64,000 bases of DNA from assembly GCA_963718405.1 (NCBI GenBank), contig CAVQYZ010000004.1, forward strand, positions 372,001 to 436,000, given 5' to 3'. This stretch comes from Bog-756 sp963718405. GTDB taxonomy: Bacteria; Actinomycetota; Acidimicrobiia; Acidimicrobiales; RAAP-2. The translations under genes and the position numbers were made by a program. The notes under the pieces were generated by a model. The model ran no database searches, was not told the origin of the DNA, and was given only the letters and a program-made list of their open reading frames with translations. This document shows, one piece after another, positions 17,098-26,535 of this stretch (position 1 is the first letter of the stretch; each line of letters opens with the position of its first letter).

Positions 17098-20094
17098 CGG
17101 ACGTCACCGTTCCCGTGGAAGCGGCACCCGTTGCCGAGCCGGACAGCATGCCGGGGCCTGATGGGAGCTCGCTCCCGGACGGAAACGTGGCCGGGGATCC
17201 GGCCGAAGCGGGGCCGACATTCCTGATCGACGAAGAGGTGGAGCTGGAACTGCCCCGGGGCAGCCGGACCATCCTGGTCAGCGATCTCCACCTGCCCACC
17301 GTGGCCACCCCGAACTCGACCGCGGTGGCTGACGAGATTGCCGGCGTGTTGCGCTCGTGCCACGGACCGGCCGCCTTCGTGGTGGCCGGAGACGGATTCG
17401 AGATGCTGGCCGGCCCACCCGAAGTCGGTCGGATCCTCGACGCCCATCCCCAGTTCACCGAAGCGGTGGCAGCCTTCGCCTCCGAAAAGGAGCACCACGT
17501 GGTGGTGCTCTCCGGCAACCATGACGGCCAGTTGGCCTGGGACGGACAGTCGGTGGGGCAGCTCACCCAGCGCCTCGGGGTCGAGAAGTTCGCCCTCCGG
17601 TGTGATCTGGTGGTGGGAACCGATCACGGTCCCCAGCGGGTCAGGGTGGTGCACGGGAACCAGTCAGACCCCTACAACACCTTTGAGGACCCGTGGTCGC
17701 CGGTGGACACACCGTTCGGTCACCACGTGGTCCGTGATCTGCTCCCCGAGCTCGAGTCCCGCCAGGCCCCGGGCTCGCTGCTCGAAGGGGTGCAGTGGCT
17801 CGACGGGGATGTGGCCGACTTCATGGGGTCCCGGCTCTTCTACCGCAAGATCGTGGGCAAGCTGTGGCTGGTGGCCATCCCCTTCGTGGCCATCCTGTTG
17901 CTCCGCCTGCTGTCCTTCCTCCCCGGGGTCAAGCCCATCCTCCACCACAACGGCCAGCGCTGGCTGCTCGGTTTCGGGATCCTGGTGGCCCTGATGGTGG
18001 TGGTGGCCGCGGTGGCGGCGGTGGCCACCCTGCTCCGGGTCAACCGTGCGCTGCGCGAGACCGCGGTCAGCGCCCGCTCCGATCCGGCCATGCACAATGC
18101 CCCGGCCAGAGCCGAAGCAGCCCGGCTGGTGGCTCACGGTTATGCCGGCATGATTTCGGGGCACACCCACGAACCGGAGCTCTCGGTGGTGGGCAACGGG
18201 TTCTACGCCAATACCGGGAGCGGAACGGCGTCGGTGGTGAGCAGGAAGGCCCGCTTCCGCCTCCCTCATCCCTTCGTGACCCTGGACCGGTTCTCCTACG
18301 TCGAACTGGTGGGAGGATCGGTACTCGAGCTACAGCTGTGGCTGCGCGAGGTTCCGGTCAGGTCCCCGGTCCTGCTCGAGCGCCTGGCTCTGGCCCCGTC
18401 AAAGGTGGACACCTCGACCACCAGCATGGTGGGACGGCTCCCCGACGGGCCCACCTGGCCCCTCGACGACACCGGGCTCAAGCAGTGGGTCCTCCGTCGC
18501 CGGATCCGTCAGGCCGCGGCGCTGTTCTTGGTGGCCGCCGGGGTCCTCAACCTGATCTTCGCCCTGCTGTGGCCGGTGACCGCCACCCGAGGGGTGGACC
18601 ATTGGCTCCCCTTCGGCATCCATCCTCTGACTGTTTCCGAATCGGTGGTGGCCGGGCTGGCCCTGGTCGGCCTGGCCCGGGGGGTGCGACGGGGACTGCG
18701 TCCGGCCTGGCTGGCCACCATCTTCGTCCTGCTGGCCAGTACCGCCGACCGGCTGATCCAGGGGCGATCCGCCTCCGGTCCCACCATCGCCCTGCTGTTC
18801 TGTCTGTGGCTCCTCTTCGAGCACGACCACTTCCGGGTGAAGCCGTCCGGGGTGACCCGGCTGTTCGTGTGGTTGGCCACCGGTGGGCTGGTGGTCATCG
18901 CCGTCACCGCCGGCCTCGGGGACATCTTCTGGCAGGCGCACCATGACCACTTCGACCTGATCTTCCTGCTGGTCGTGGTGGTGGTCCTGCTCCTGCTCCT
19001 GTTGGTGTCCCTGCCGGGGCGTGAGTCCCGTCGGACCGGCTCAGCCCGGGAGGAGGCCTTCGCCCGGGCGCTGGCCATCATCGATGAGTACGGTGGCGAC
19101 ACCCTCGACTACTTCGCCCTGCGCGACGACAAGTCGTGGTTCTTCACCGGCGATTCGGTGGTGGCCTACTCGGTGATCAACGGGGTGATGCTGGTCTCAC
19201 CGGATCCCATCGGACCGCCGGCCGACCGGGCCCAGGTGTGGTCGGACGTCATGGACCTGGCCCAGTCCAACAATTGGCAGGCGGCGGTGCTGGCTGCATC
19301 GCAGTCGTGGTTGCCGGTCTACCGGGCCGCGGGTCTGGTCGACCACTACATCGGTGACGAGGCCATCGTGGATGCCTCGACCTTCACGCTGGCCGGCAAG
19401 TCGATGAAGTCACTGCGGGGTGCCTACAACCGGGTCAAGAAGTCGGGCTGCCACGTGGAGTGCTTCGACTCGGTGGACGCGGTGTCGGACGAGCTGAAGG
19501 TCCAGCTCCTCGAGCTCATGACCGAGACCCGGCAGGGCGAGGCCGAGCGCGGGTACTCCATGACCTTGAGCCGGATCTTCGACCCCCGCGACCAAGGCCT
19601 CTTGTTGGTGGTGTGCTTCGACGCCGACGGGCTGCCCATGGCCTTCAACCAGTACATTCCGGCCAGCAAGGTCGACGGCTACTCACTGGACCTGATGAGA
19701 CGGTCCAACGATCCCGACGCCCCCAACGGCCTGACCGACTTCGTCATCATCGAGACCCTCCAGTGGATGGCGGAACGCGGGCCTCCGCGGCTTGGGGCTC
19801 AACTTCGCCACCATGCGGGCCGTGGTGGCCGGTGAGACCAGCTCGGGTCCCTGGACCAACCTGGAGCGAACGGTGCTCCACAAGTTCAGCGACACCCTGC
19901 AGATCGAGTCCCTCTGGCACTTCAACCAGAAGTACGACCCCCGGTGGAACCCCCGCTATGTGGTGACCGGAGCGTTTCTCCCCCTGGCCCGGAGCAGTGT
20001 GGCCATCGCCCGGGCCGAAGCGGTGACCGAGATCCCGGTCATCGGCCCGCTGCTCAAGACCCATGAGCCGGCCCACTCCGGGGACCAGAAGTGA
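17094..20094 (+). CDS. Metallophosphoesterase fused to MprF-like (DUF2156) lysyl-lipid synthase, one +1 frameshift
   Basis: About 1,000 residues. An N-terminal calcineurin-like phosphoesterase shows its metal motifs in order: ILVSDLHLP (D-x-H, near 60), VVAGDGFEML, VVLSGNHDGQLAW (GNHD), RVVHGNQSDP and MISGHTHEPEL (near 352). Two membrane helices (about 265-330) lie between the GNQ and GHTH motifs. More helices follow (about 465-640), then a DUF2156 aminoacyl-transferase domain: DYFALRDDKSWFFTG, LVSPDPIGPPADR, HYIGDEAIVDASTF, KSMKSLRGAYNRVKKSG and GLNFATMRAVVAGE. DUF2156 moves Lys from Lys-tRNA to phosphatidylglycerol in MprF and LysX. The frame shifts by +1 near 19784 (MAERG to LRGLGLNF). The TTG start overlaps the lysS stop (TTGA). 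Confidence 0.85.
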
Positions 20095-20109
20095 GCAGCC
20101 CTTTGCGCC

Positions 20110-22500
20110 GTGTCGGGGCAAGAGAGCCTGGTCAACAGCCCTAAAGCGTCGAGATGGGTGCGCCGATATCTAAGGGTGGCACCAGACGGCGAGGGTCCAG
20201 GCGTACCGGCGGCTTCTTCGTTTCCTTCCCGGGTGATCGGGCACCTGGTGGATCCGGTGATCTTCGCCGTCCCCATCGTGGTGGGACTGTTCTGGGTGCT
20301 CCGATCCCACGGGTTGATCGTCGATGTGCCCGTCTGGGTCCTGGTCCTGCTCTTAGTGGGGGCCTCGGTGCTGACTGCACTGGCCACCGAAGTGTGGCCG
20401 GGCACCCCTTCGGGATGGCGGCTGTACATGCGGGTGGGACTGGAGTTGGCCGGAATCTCCGTCATCATCTACGCCGTGGGCTGGGGCCCCACCCTGGTGG
20501 TGGGCCTGGTGTTCGGTGTGGCCGACTGCATGCGCTCGGTGGGGGCGGCGGCCACCAGACCGGCCATCGTGTTGAGCATTGCCATGGTCGGCCTGGGTCA
20601 GGCCGGCATCGCCCTCGGGATCGTCCCCACCCTGGTGCCCAAGCCGCTCGTTCAGGCCTTGGCCATCCTGGCTCTGGCCGGCCTGGTCCTCACCATCCAG
20701 GTGATCGGCCGGGTCTTCCGGGCCAAGGAGCTGGTCGACTCGGCCCTGATCGAAGCGGAGGCCAGATTTCGCGGCTCGTTCGAGGGCGCCCCGGCGGGCA
20801 TCTGCCTGGTCGGCACGGACCAGATCATCGTGCAGGTCAATTCGGCCTTCGGATCGATCTTGGGCTACGGCCCGGACCAACTGATCGGGGCCTCCATCGA
20901 GGACCTGACCCATCCCGACGACCGTCCCGAGAGCTCGTTGTGGTCCCGTCGTGTCTTCAGCGGCGAGGCGGCCACGTTGCAACAGGATGTGCAGTACCTC
21001 CGGGCTGACGGCAAGGCGGTGTGGGTCTCGCTGAGCGCCAGCTGCGTCCGCGATGCCGGAGGGGCGGCCAAGTACGGGATCTACCAGATCGAGGACATCA
21101 CCGAGCGCCGGAGGATGAACGAGATGGTGGCCCATGCGGCCATCCACGACCCGTTGACCGACCTCCCCAACCGGACGCTGCTCATGGACCGCCTCAAGAG
21201 CGCTCTCGACCGCATCGACCGGAGTGCCGGCCACGTGATGGTGGCCTTTGTGGATCTGGACCACTTCAAGTTGATCAACGACAGCCTCGGTCATGAGTGG
21301 GGCGACCGGGTGCTCCGGATGGTGGCCGATCGGATCAACCAGGCGCTGAGGCCCAGCGACACGGTGGCCCGGTTCGGGGGCGACGAGTTCGTCGTGGTGT
21401 GCGAGTCGATCCCCGATGAGGAAGCGGCCCTGGAGCTGGCCAACCGCATCGCCACCAGCCTGAGCCTTCCGCTCACCATCGAGCATCTGGAGACGTTCAT
21501 CACCGCCAGCGTGGGCATCGCCCTGGCCCGGTACCGTGACACGTCGCCCGAGCGTCTGCTGAGTGACGCCGACTCTGCCATGTACCGGGCCAAGGAGCGG
21601 GGCCGGGCCAGCATCGAGATGTACAACGAGCACAAGGACATCTGGTCCATCGGGCGGCTGAGGGTGGGGAACGATCTCCACCGGGCCATCTCCCGCCACG
21701 AGTTCGAGCTCCACTACCAGCCGTTCGTGGAGCTCCACTCGTCGACCCTGGTGGCGGTGGAAGCCCTGGTCCGGTGGCGGCACCCGACCCGGGGGTTGTT
21801 GGCCCCGGCGGAGTTCATCGAACTGGCCGAAGACACCGGCATGATCGTCCCCATCGGAAGTTGGGTGCTGCGGGAGGCGTGCCGGCAGTCGGCCGAGTGG
21901 TGCCGGCTGCGGGCGGCATCGGATCACGAAGCCTGGAGGTCGACGGTGTCGATCAACGTGTCACCCCGGCAACTGGCGGAGAGACAGTTCCCGTCCCTGG
22001 TGGCCGAGGTCATCGACGAGACCGGGGTCAACCCGGACCACATCTGGCTGGAGATCACCGAAGGGACCCTGATGCGCGATCCGGAGACCGCCATCCGGGC
22101 CCTCGGTCTCCTGCGGGACCAGGGGGTCCACATCTCGGTGGACGACTTCGGTACCGGGTACTCGTCACTCAGCTATCTCAAGCAGCTGCCGGTGGAGTGC
22201 CTGAAGATCGACCAGGGCTTCGTGGATGGCCTGGCCAAGAGCAACGAGTCCGCCGCCATCGTGAAGGCGGTGATCGCCCTGGCCGAGGCCCTGGGCCTGA
22301 CCTGCATCGCCGAAGGCGTGGAGACGCCCCAACAGCTGCAGACGCTGCAGTCCCTCGGCTGCCAACTGGTCCAGGGATACCTCTTCGGCCACCCGTTGTC
22401 GGCTGAGGCCCTGGCTCCGTTTCCCTCCGACGACCTGGTCGGTTGGCAGCACCGGGCGCGTCCCGGCGCCTCGTCGGACATCTCCGGGGTCAGCGCCTGA
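20110..22500 (+). CDS. Membrane PAS-GGDEF-EAL cyclic-di-GMP turnover protein
   Basis: Several membrane helices occupy residues 35-200 (VIFAVPIVVGLFWVLRSHGL, VPVWVLVLLLVGASVLTALA and others). A PAS domain follows (RFRGSFEGAPAGICLVGTDQ, GYGPDQLIGASIEDLTHPDD), then a diguanylate cyclase with intact GGDEF (TVARFGGDEFVVVCE) and an RxxD inhibitory site five residues before it (RPSD). The EAL phosphodiesterase domain keeps its catalytic blocks: VAVEALVRWRHP, EITEGTL, DDFGTGYSSLSYL, KIDQGFV and EGVET. Both activities look functional. It starts 15 bases after the MprF-like gene and may share its transcript. GTG 20110 lacks a clear ribosome site; GTG 20158 is the alternative. Confidence 0.93.
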   Translation: MSGQESLVNSPKASRWVRRYLRVAPDGEGPGVPAASSFPSRVIGHLVDPVIFAVPIVVGLFWVLRSHGLIVDVPVWVLVLLLVGASVLTALATEVWPGTPSGWRLYMRVGLELAGISVIIYAVGWGPTLVVGLVFGVADCMRSVGAAATRPAIVLSIAMVGLGQAGIALGIVPTLVPKPLVQALAILALAGLVLTIQVIGRVFRAKELVDSALIEAEARFRGSFEGAPAGICLVGTDQIIVQVNSAFGSILGYGPDQLIGASIEDLTHPDDRPESSLWSRRVFSGEAATLQQDVQYLRADGKAVWVSLSASCVRDAGGAAKYGIYQIEDITERRRMNEMVAHAAIHDPLTDLPNRTLLMDRLKSALDRIDRSAGHVMVAFVDLDHFKLINDSLGHEWGDRVLRMVADRINQALRPSDTVARFGGDEFVVVCESIPDEEAALELANRIATSLSLPLTIEHLETFITASVGIALARYRDTSPERLLSDADSAMYRAKERGRASIEMYNEHKDIWSIGRLRVGNDLHRAISRHEFELHYQPFVELHSSTLVAVEALVRWRHPTRGLLAPAEFIELAEDTGMIVPIGSWVLREACRQSAEWCRLRAASDHEAWRSTVSINVSPRQLAERQFPSLVAEVIDETGVNPDHIWLEITEGTLMRDPETAIRALGLLRDQGVHISVDDFGTGYSSLSYLKQLPVECLKIDQGFVDGLAKSNESAAIVKAVIALAEALGLTCIAEGVETPQQLQTLQSLGCQLVQGYLFGHPLSAEALAPFPSDDLVGWQHRARPGASSDISGVSA

Positions 22501-22531
22501 CGGCCCTGTCTGTCGGCCCACAAGCTCAAAG

Positions 22532-23815
22532 TCAGCTGTCCGTGGTGAGACCTTCCTGGCGGGCGGCGTCGGCCTTGGCTTCGGCCAGGTACCGGTCGCC
22601 GTGCCGGATGGGGCTGAAGGCGAAGGCCACGGCGATCAGAGCGGTGAGCACCCCACTGGCGGCGTAGACGTCGGCCACGCTTCCGGTGAGGTGGATGGCG
22701 GCCGCTCCGACCAGCGCGCCGAGCGGGATGGCCGACCAGGCCAGCACCGAGGCCACGCTGATCACCCGTCCGTAGAGGTGGCTCGGGACGATGGCCTGGC
22801 GCAGCGATCCCGTGTTGATATTGAGCAGGAGGCCGAAGCCCGAGGCCGCCGCCCACAGCGGCAGGGCCGGTGGATAGTGGCCGACGATGGCCATGGCGGT
22901 GACCGCCAATCCGCTGATGACCAGCGCTCCGAGGGCACATACCGCAAAGGAGAGATGCCGTCGCAGGCTGGCGGCGCAGAGGCCCACGATCACCACTCCG
23001 GCCGCCCCCGCCGCGAACAGCAGTGCCGTCTGGGTGTTCGTGGCATGGAGCACGTCTTTGGCGAAGAGCACCAACTGGCTGTTTTCGGTGGCCGAGGCGA
23101 AATTGATGAGGGCCATCATGATGGAGATCGAGCGCAGGACGGGATGGGACCATACGAACTGGAGCCCCTCTTTCACGTCATCGAAGATGCCAGGGCGCTG
23201 GTCCGGGTCCTCCGCCCCCGGCCGGGGAGCGGCGTCGAAGCTCTTCTGGATGATGGCCAGGGCGCCGGCCGATACCAGAAAGCTGAAGGCATCGAAGAAC
23301 AACAGGTTCGCCACCGAGATGAACGCCACCAGGGCTCCGGCCAGAATCGGTCCCACGACATTGCCGGCGGAGTTGGTGGCCATGATGCGGCCGTTGGCGG
23401 CCACCAGGTCGTCGCTCCTGACCAGGCTGGGGATGGCGGCGAACTCCCCGCACTGGAAGACGATGCCCAAGGTCGACTGCACGAAGGCCACCGCGTAGAT
23501 GACCCCGATGCTCAGATGGCCGGCCAGGGCCAGGCACGGAAGAATCACGATCACCGCGGCGCGGGCCAGGTCGCTGAACAGCATCAGGGCCTTGCGGGGA
23601 AGGCGGTCCACCAGGGCGCCGATCACCAGTCCGAACAGCAGGTACGGAACGAACTCCGCCGCGGTGGTCAGGGCCAGGCTGGTGGCGGAGTGGGTCAGGC
23701 TGTAGACCAACAGGGGCAGGGCGAACAGGGTGAACGAACTGCCGATCTGAGAGATCAGCTGGCCACTGAAGTACAGCCAGAAGTCCCGGCCCATCGAGTG
23801 TCGGTCACGAGCCAC
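22532..23815 (-). CDS. Major facilitator superfamily transporter
   Basis: The 427-residue protein has about 12 hydrophobic segments and the MFS loop 2-3 motif in GLVIGALVDRLPRKALMLFS. Other typical stretches are MGRDFWLYFSGQLISQIGSS, GRIMATNSAGNVVGPILAGA and HLYGRVISVASVLAWSAIPL. It resembles the MFS_3/enterobactin-exporter-like group, often drug or metabolite efflux carriers, but the substrate cannot be predicted. GTG 23815 has GAGGATG upstream; ATG 23794 is a possible alternative. It is convergent with the GGDEF-EAL gene and divergent from the SCO1-like gene. Confidence 0.9.
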   Translation of the reverse strand: MARDRHSMGRDFWLYFSGQLISQIGSSFTLFALPLLVYSLTHSATSLALTTAAEFVPYLLFGLVIGALVDRLPRKALMLFSDLARAAVIVILPCLALAGHLSIGVIYAVAFVQSTLGIVFQCGEFAAIPSLVRSDDLVAANGRIMATNSAGNVVGPILAGALVAFISVANLLFFDAFSFLVSAGALAIIQKSFDAAPRPGAEDPDQRPGIFDDVKEGLQFVWSHPVLRSISIMMALINFASATENSQLVLFAKDVLHATNTQTALLFAAGAAGVVIVGLCAASLRRHLSFAVCALGALVISGLAVTAMAIVGHYPPALPLWAAASGFGLLLNINTGSLRQAIVPSHLYGRVISVASVLAWSAIPLGALVGAAAIHLTGSVADVYAASGVLTALIAVAFAFSPIRHGDRYLAEAKADAARQEGLTTDS

Positions 23816-23977
23816 AGTTCATCCTCGCGGTTGGAGTTCCGGGTGGGTCCTGACCGGGTCCGTTGCCTGGCCGGCGGGCTTCGAAACCCGATTTCTACCC
23901 CATGAGCCCACTAGTAACGTAGGCCCATCTCCTCCCTCAGGCCCTCCCTTTGGATCGTCCCTCTCGTATGTCTGGTC

Positions 23978-24703
23978 GTGGCGGTCGGTCTGGTGAGTTG
24001 GAAGCTGATCGACTCTACGGACCCCCCAGCAACCGCCGCACCTTCGGCTTCTATCGGCGTGCTGCTCAACCGGCCTGTTCCCTCGAGCATCGCCAACCTT
24101 CCGCTCACGAACCAGGCCGGCCGGACCCTCACCCTCCGTCAGCTCCGGGGCCGGATTGTGGTGATCGTGCCGTTTCTCACCTCCTGTCAGGAGGAGTGCC
24201 CCATCACTACCGGGGCCCTGTTGGCCATGGAGCAGTCGATCGACGCCGATGGATTGGCCGACAAGGTGGTGCTGGCCGAGGTGACGGTGGACCCGGGTCG
24301 GGACTCCCCGGCCCGGATGGCTGCCTTCGCCAAATTGACCGGTTCGAGTTGGCCCCTCCTGACCGGCACCAGTCAGTCGCTGGCCCGTCTATGGCAGTAC
24401 TTCGGGATCTACTACCAACGCGTAGCCGAGGGCTCACCGCCGGGGATCGACTGGGAGACCCATGCGCCCTACACCTACGATGTCGACCACTCCGACGGCT
24501 TCGTCCTTTTGGATGCCAGCCAACGCGAGCGGTTCATCGCCGGGGGCATGGTCCAGATGTCGGGGATACCGTCCCGCCTCCAGGGCCTGCTGGATGCGGA
24601 GGGCCGGTCGAACCTGAAGGACCCCGGTGGTGGGGCCTGGACGGTCCCTGACGGGCTCAACGCCATCGGATGGCTGCTCGGCCAACCTGTCCCCGAGCAC
24701 TGA
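23978..24703 (+). CDS. SCO1/SenC family thioredoxin-fold protein
   Basis: SCO proteins are membrane-tethered copper chaperones or thiol reductases for cytochrome oxidase assembly. This one has the CxxxC motif (LTSCQEECPITTGALLAMEQ), the EVTVDPGRDSPARMAAF block and the later conserved His (YDVDHSDGFVLLDA). An anchor helix is expected, and hydrophobic residues (WIVPLVCLVVAVGLVSWKL) do precede the core. However, the only in-frame start, GTG 23978, lies in the middle of that helix and a stop is found at 23921. A base error upstream or an unusual start is likely. Confidence 0.82.
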   Translation: MAVGLVSWKLIDSTDPPATAAPSASIGVLLNRPVPSSIANLPLTNQAGRTLTLRQLRGRIVVIVPFLTSCQEECPITTGALLAMEQSIDADGLADKVVLAEVTVDPGRDSPARMAAFAKLTGSSWPLLTGTSQSLARLWQYFGIYYQRVAEGSPPGIDWETHAPYTYDVDHSDGFVLLDASQRERFIAGGMVQMSGIPSRLQGLLDAEGRSNLKDPGGGAWTVPDGLNAIGWLLGQPVPEH

Positions 24704-24743
24704 CCTGTCGAGCTGCCACGACGGGGTCAGGGGTGTCGAAGCG

Positions 24744-25613
24744 TCAGGTCGTGGCCACCAGGAGATCCTCGCCGGACGAGGGTCGGAAGCCGTCGGTTCG
24801 GCCGGCAAAGTACCGCTGGGCCAGATTCGAGACCGGCACGTGGCGAACGTCACGGAAGCCGGCCTGGCGGGCCAGGGCCATCATGTCAGCCGGGGCGAAG
24901 AAGCTGAGGAAGGGGGTCCCCGATGCCCGGGCGCCGTTCTCGGCCATCTGGAGTCCCCGACGGTCCTCGGGGTCGAGGAGTTCCATCGGCAGCAAGAAGG
25001 TCATGGCCACGGTGGAGCCCGGGGCCAAGGAGGCGATCTGGCCCAGGGTGGCGGCGTTGGCCTCCCTGGTGAGGTACATGGAGACGCCGGTCGAGGCCAC
25101 CACCGCCGGTTGGTCGACGTCGAATCCCGCCGCCGCCAACTCCTGCCACCACGATCCCGCTTCGAAGTCCACCGGCACCAGCCGCAACCACTGGGGGACG
25201 CCGTAGCCCAGCTCCATCAGGCGCTCACGCTTCCAGGCCTGAGGCCCGGCCCGATCGACCTCGAAGACCCGTAGTCGGGAGGCGATCTCCGGTCGGCGCT
25301 GGGCGAAGGTGTCCAGGCCCGCGCCGAGGAGGACATACTGACCGACCCCCTGTTCGGCCTTATCCGCCACCAGATCCTCGATGAACCGGGCCCGGGCCAC
25401 GATGGAGGCGCGGAAGCCGCTGGTGAAGGCGGGGTCCATGTCCGGGCGCTGGCGCCACTGGTCATCCGGGGCCACCAGTTGCAGGCCGATCTCGTCGTCC
25501 AGCACATGTGGGGGCGGGTCGACCTGTACGTGCAGGGCCCGCCACAGGGCCACCCGCACGGCCGTGCTGTCCGGTGCCGTCGGGCCGTCGGTCCCCGTTT
25601 GATCGTCGGTCAC
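24744..25613 (-). CDS. Putative SAM-dependent methyltransferase, TIGR00027/LCMT family
   Basis: The 289-residue protein matches the leucine carboxyl methyltransferase-like family that is abundant in mycobacteria (TIGR00027). It has SGFRASIVARARFIEDLVAD, QYVLLGAGLDTFAQRRPEIA (SAM site), LRVFEVDRAGPQAWKRERL and VVASTGVSMYLTREANAATL. No acceptor has been proven for this family; polyketide or lipid methylation is often suggested. GTG 25613 is chosen because the long upstream frame (to 26240) shows no conservation and overlaps the divergent methyltransferase. Confidence 0.87.
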   Translation of the reverse strand: MTDDQTGTDGPTAPDSTAVRVALWRALHVQVDPPPHVLDDEIGLQLVAPDDQWRQRPDMDPAFTSGFRASIVARARFIEDLVADKAEQGVGQYVLLGAGLDTFAQRRPEIASRLRVFEVDRAGPQAWKRERLMELGYGVPQWLRLVPVDFEAGSWWQELAAAGFDVDQPAVVASTGVSMYLTREANAATLGQIASLAPGSTVAMTFLLPMELLDPEDRRGLQMAENGARASGTPFLSFFAPADMMALARQAGFRDVRHVPVSNLAQRYFAGRTDGFRPSSGEDLLVATT

Positions 25614-25748
25614 TGGCTTTGGCCTCGGGGCCGGCCCTTCCAGGGCCAGGGTTGCCGAATGGAGCGGGCCATCACCCGTTACGCTGACCCTCGGTGTGAC
25701 CAACTGGGCGAGCCCACATCCGAGCCAACCTATCTGGAGTTGCCAGCG

Positions 25749-26324
25749 GTGAACGAGCAGCACCTCGAACTGTGTTCCTCGGCCGAGTGGGCTGATGCGG
25801 TCCGACGATGGATCATCCCCTGGGTTCTCGAGGGCATTTCGCTGGGCGACCGGGTCCTCGAGATCGGCCCGGGTCCCGGTAGAACCACCGAGGTGCTGGC
25901 CGATCTGGCCCCAGACCTCACCGCGGTCGAAATCGACCCCACACTGGCGCGGGCCCTCGCCGACCGGATGGCCGGCACCGAGGTCGAGGTCATCGAGGGG
26001 GACGCCACCGATCTCCCATGGGCGGAGGGTTCGTTCAGCTCGGTGCTCTCCTTCACCATGCTGCACCACCTTCCCTCGGTGGTCGATCAGGACCGGCTGT
26101 TCGCCGAGGCCCTGCGGGTTCTGGGGCCCGGTGGGGTGTTCGCCGGTACCGACAGCCTCGACAGCCCGGCGTTTCGGGACCTCCATGTCGGAGACATCTG
26201 CATTCCCATCGACCCCACCACCCTGGCTGACCGCTTGCACTCCGCCGGGTTCGACCAGGTCCAGGTGGACACCAACGAGTACGGGGTGCGCTTTCGGGCC
26301 GGCCGGGCCATGGAGGGGGTGTGA
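25749..26324 (+). CDS. Class I SAM-dependent methyltransferase
   Basis: The 191-residue enzyme starts VNEQHLELCSSAEWADAVRR, the usual N-terminus of a common actinobacterial methyltransferase group. It carries the SAM motif VLEIGPGPGRTTEVLADL, the motif II acid VEIDPTLA, and VIEGDATDLPWAEGSFSSVL. GTG 25749 has CTGGAG nine bases upstream; ATG 25659 would lengthen it without conservation. The acceptor is unknown. It is divergent from the TIGR00027-type gene with 135 bases between them. Confidence 0.87.
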   Translation: MNEQHLELCSSAEWADAVRRWIIPWVLEGISLGDRVLEIGPGPGRTTEVLADLAPDLTAVEIDPTLARALADRMAGTEVEVIEGDATDLPWAEGSFSSVLSFTMLHHLPSVVDQDRLFAEALRVLGPGGVFAGTDSLDSPAFRDLHVGDICIPIDPTTLADRLHSAGFDQVQVDTNEYGVRFRAGRAMEGV

Positions 26325-26535
26325 TGGCCTCGGGGGCCGGGGGTTGCCGCCACTCGGGTCGATCGACTACGACTGGGATGGTGGCGGGGAACCGGTCATC
26401 CGGCTCCACGGCTGCCGTCGTGCTCATGGCCCAGGAGATGAGCCCTCCCAGTCAATGCCGCCGCCCGGGCCGTCCGGCCGGTCACCCACAACCGAGTACC
26501 CCTGACCGAACTCCACCATGACGAACGGAGAACCC

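Noticed and set aside
20353..21927. 524-codon open frame opposite the GGDEF-EAL gene
   Set aside because: It is a shadow of high-GC codon use; the plus-strand frame has intact GGDEF, EAL and PAS motifs while this one has none.
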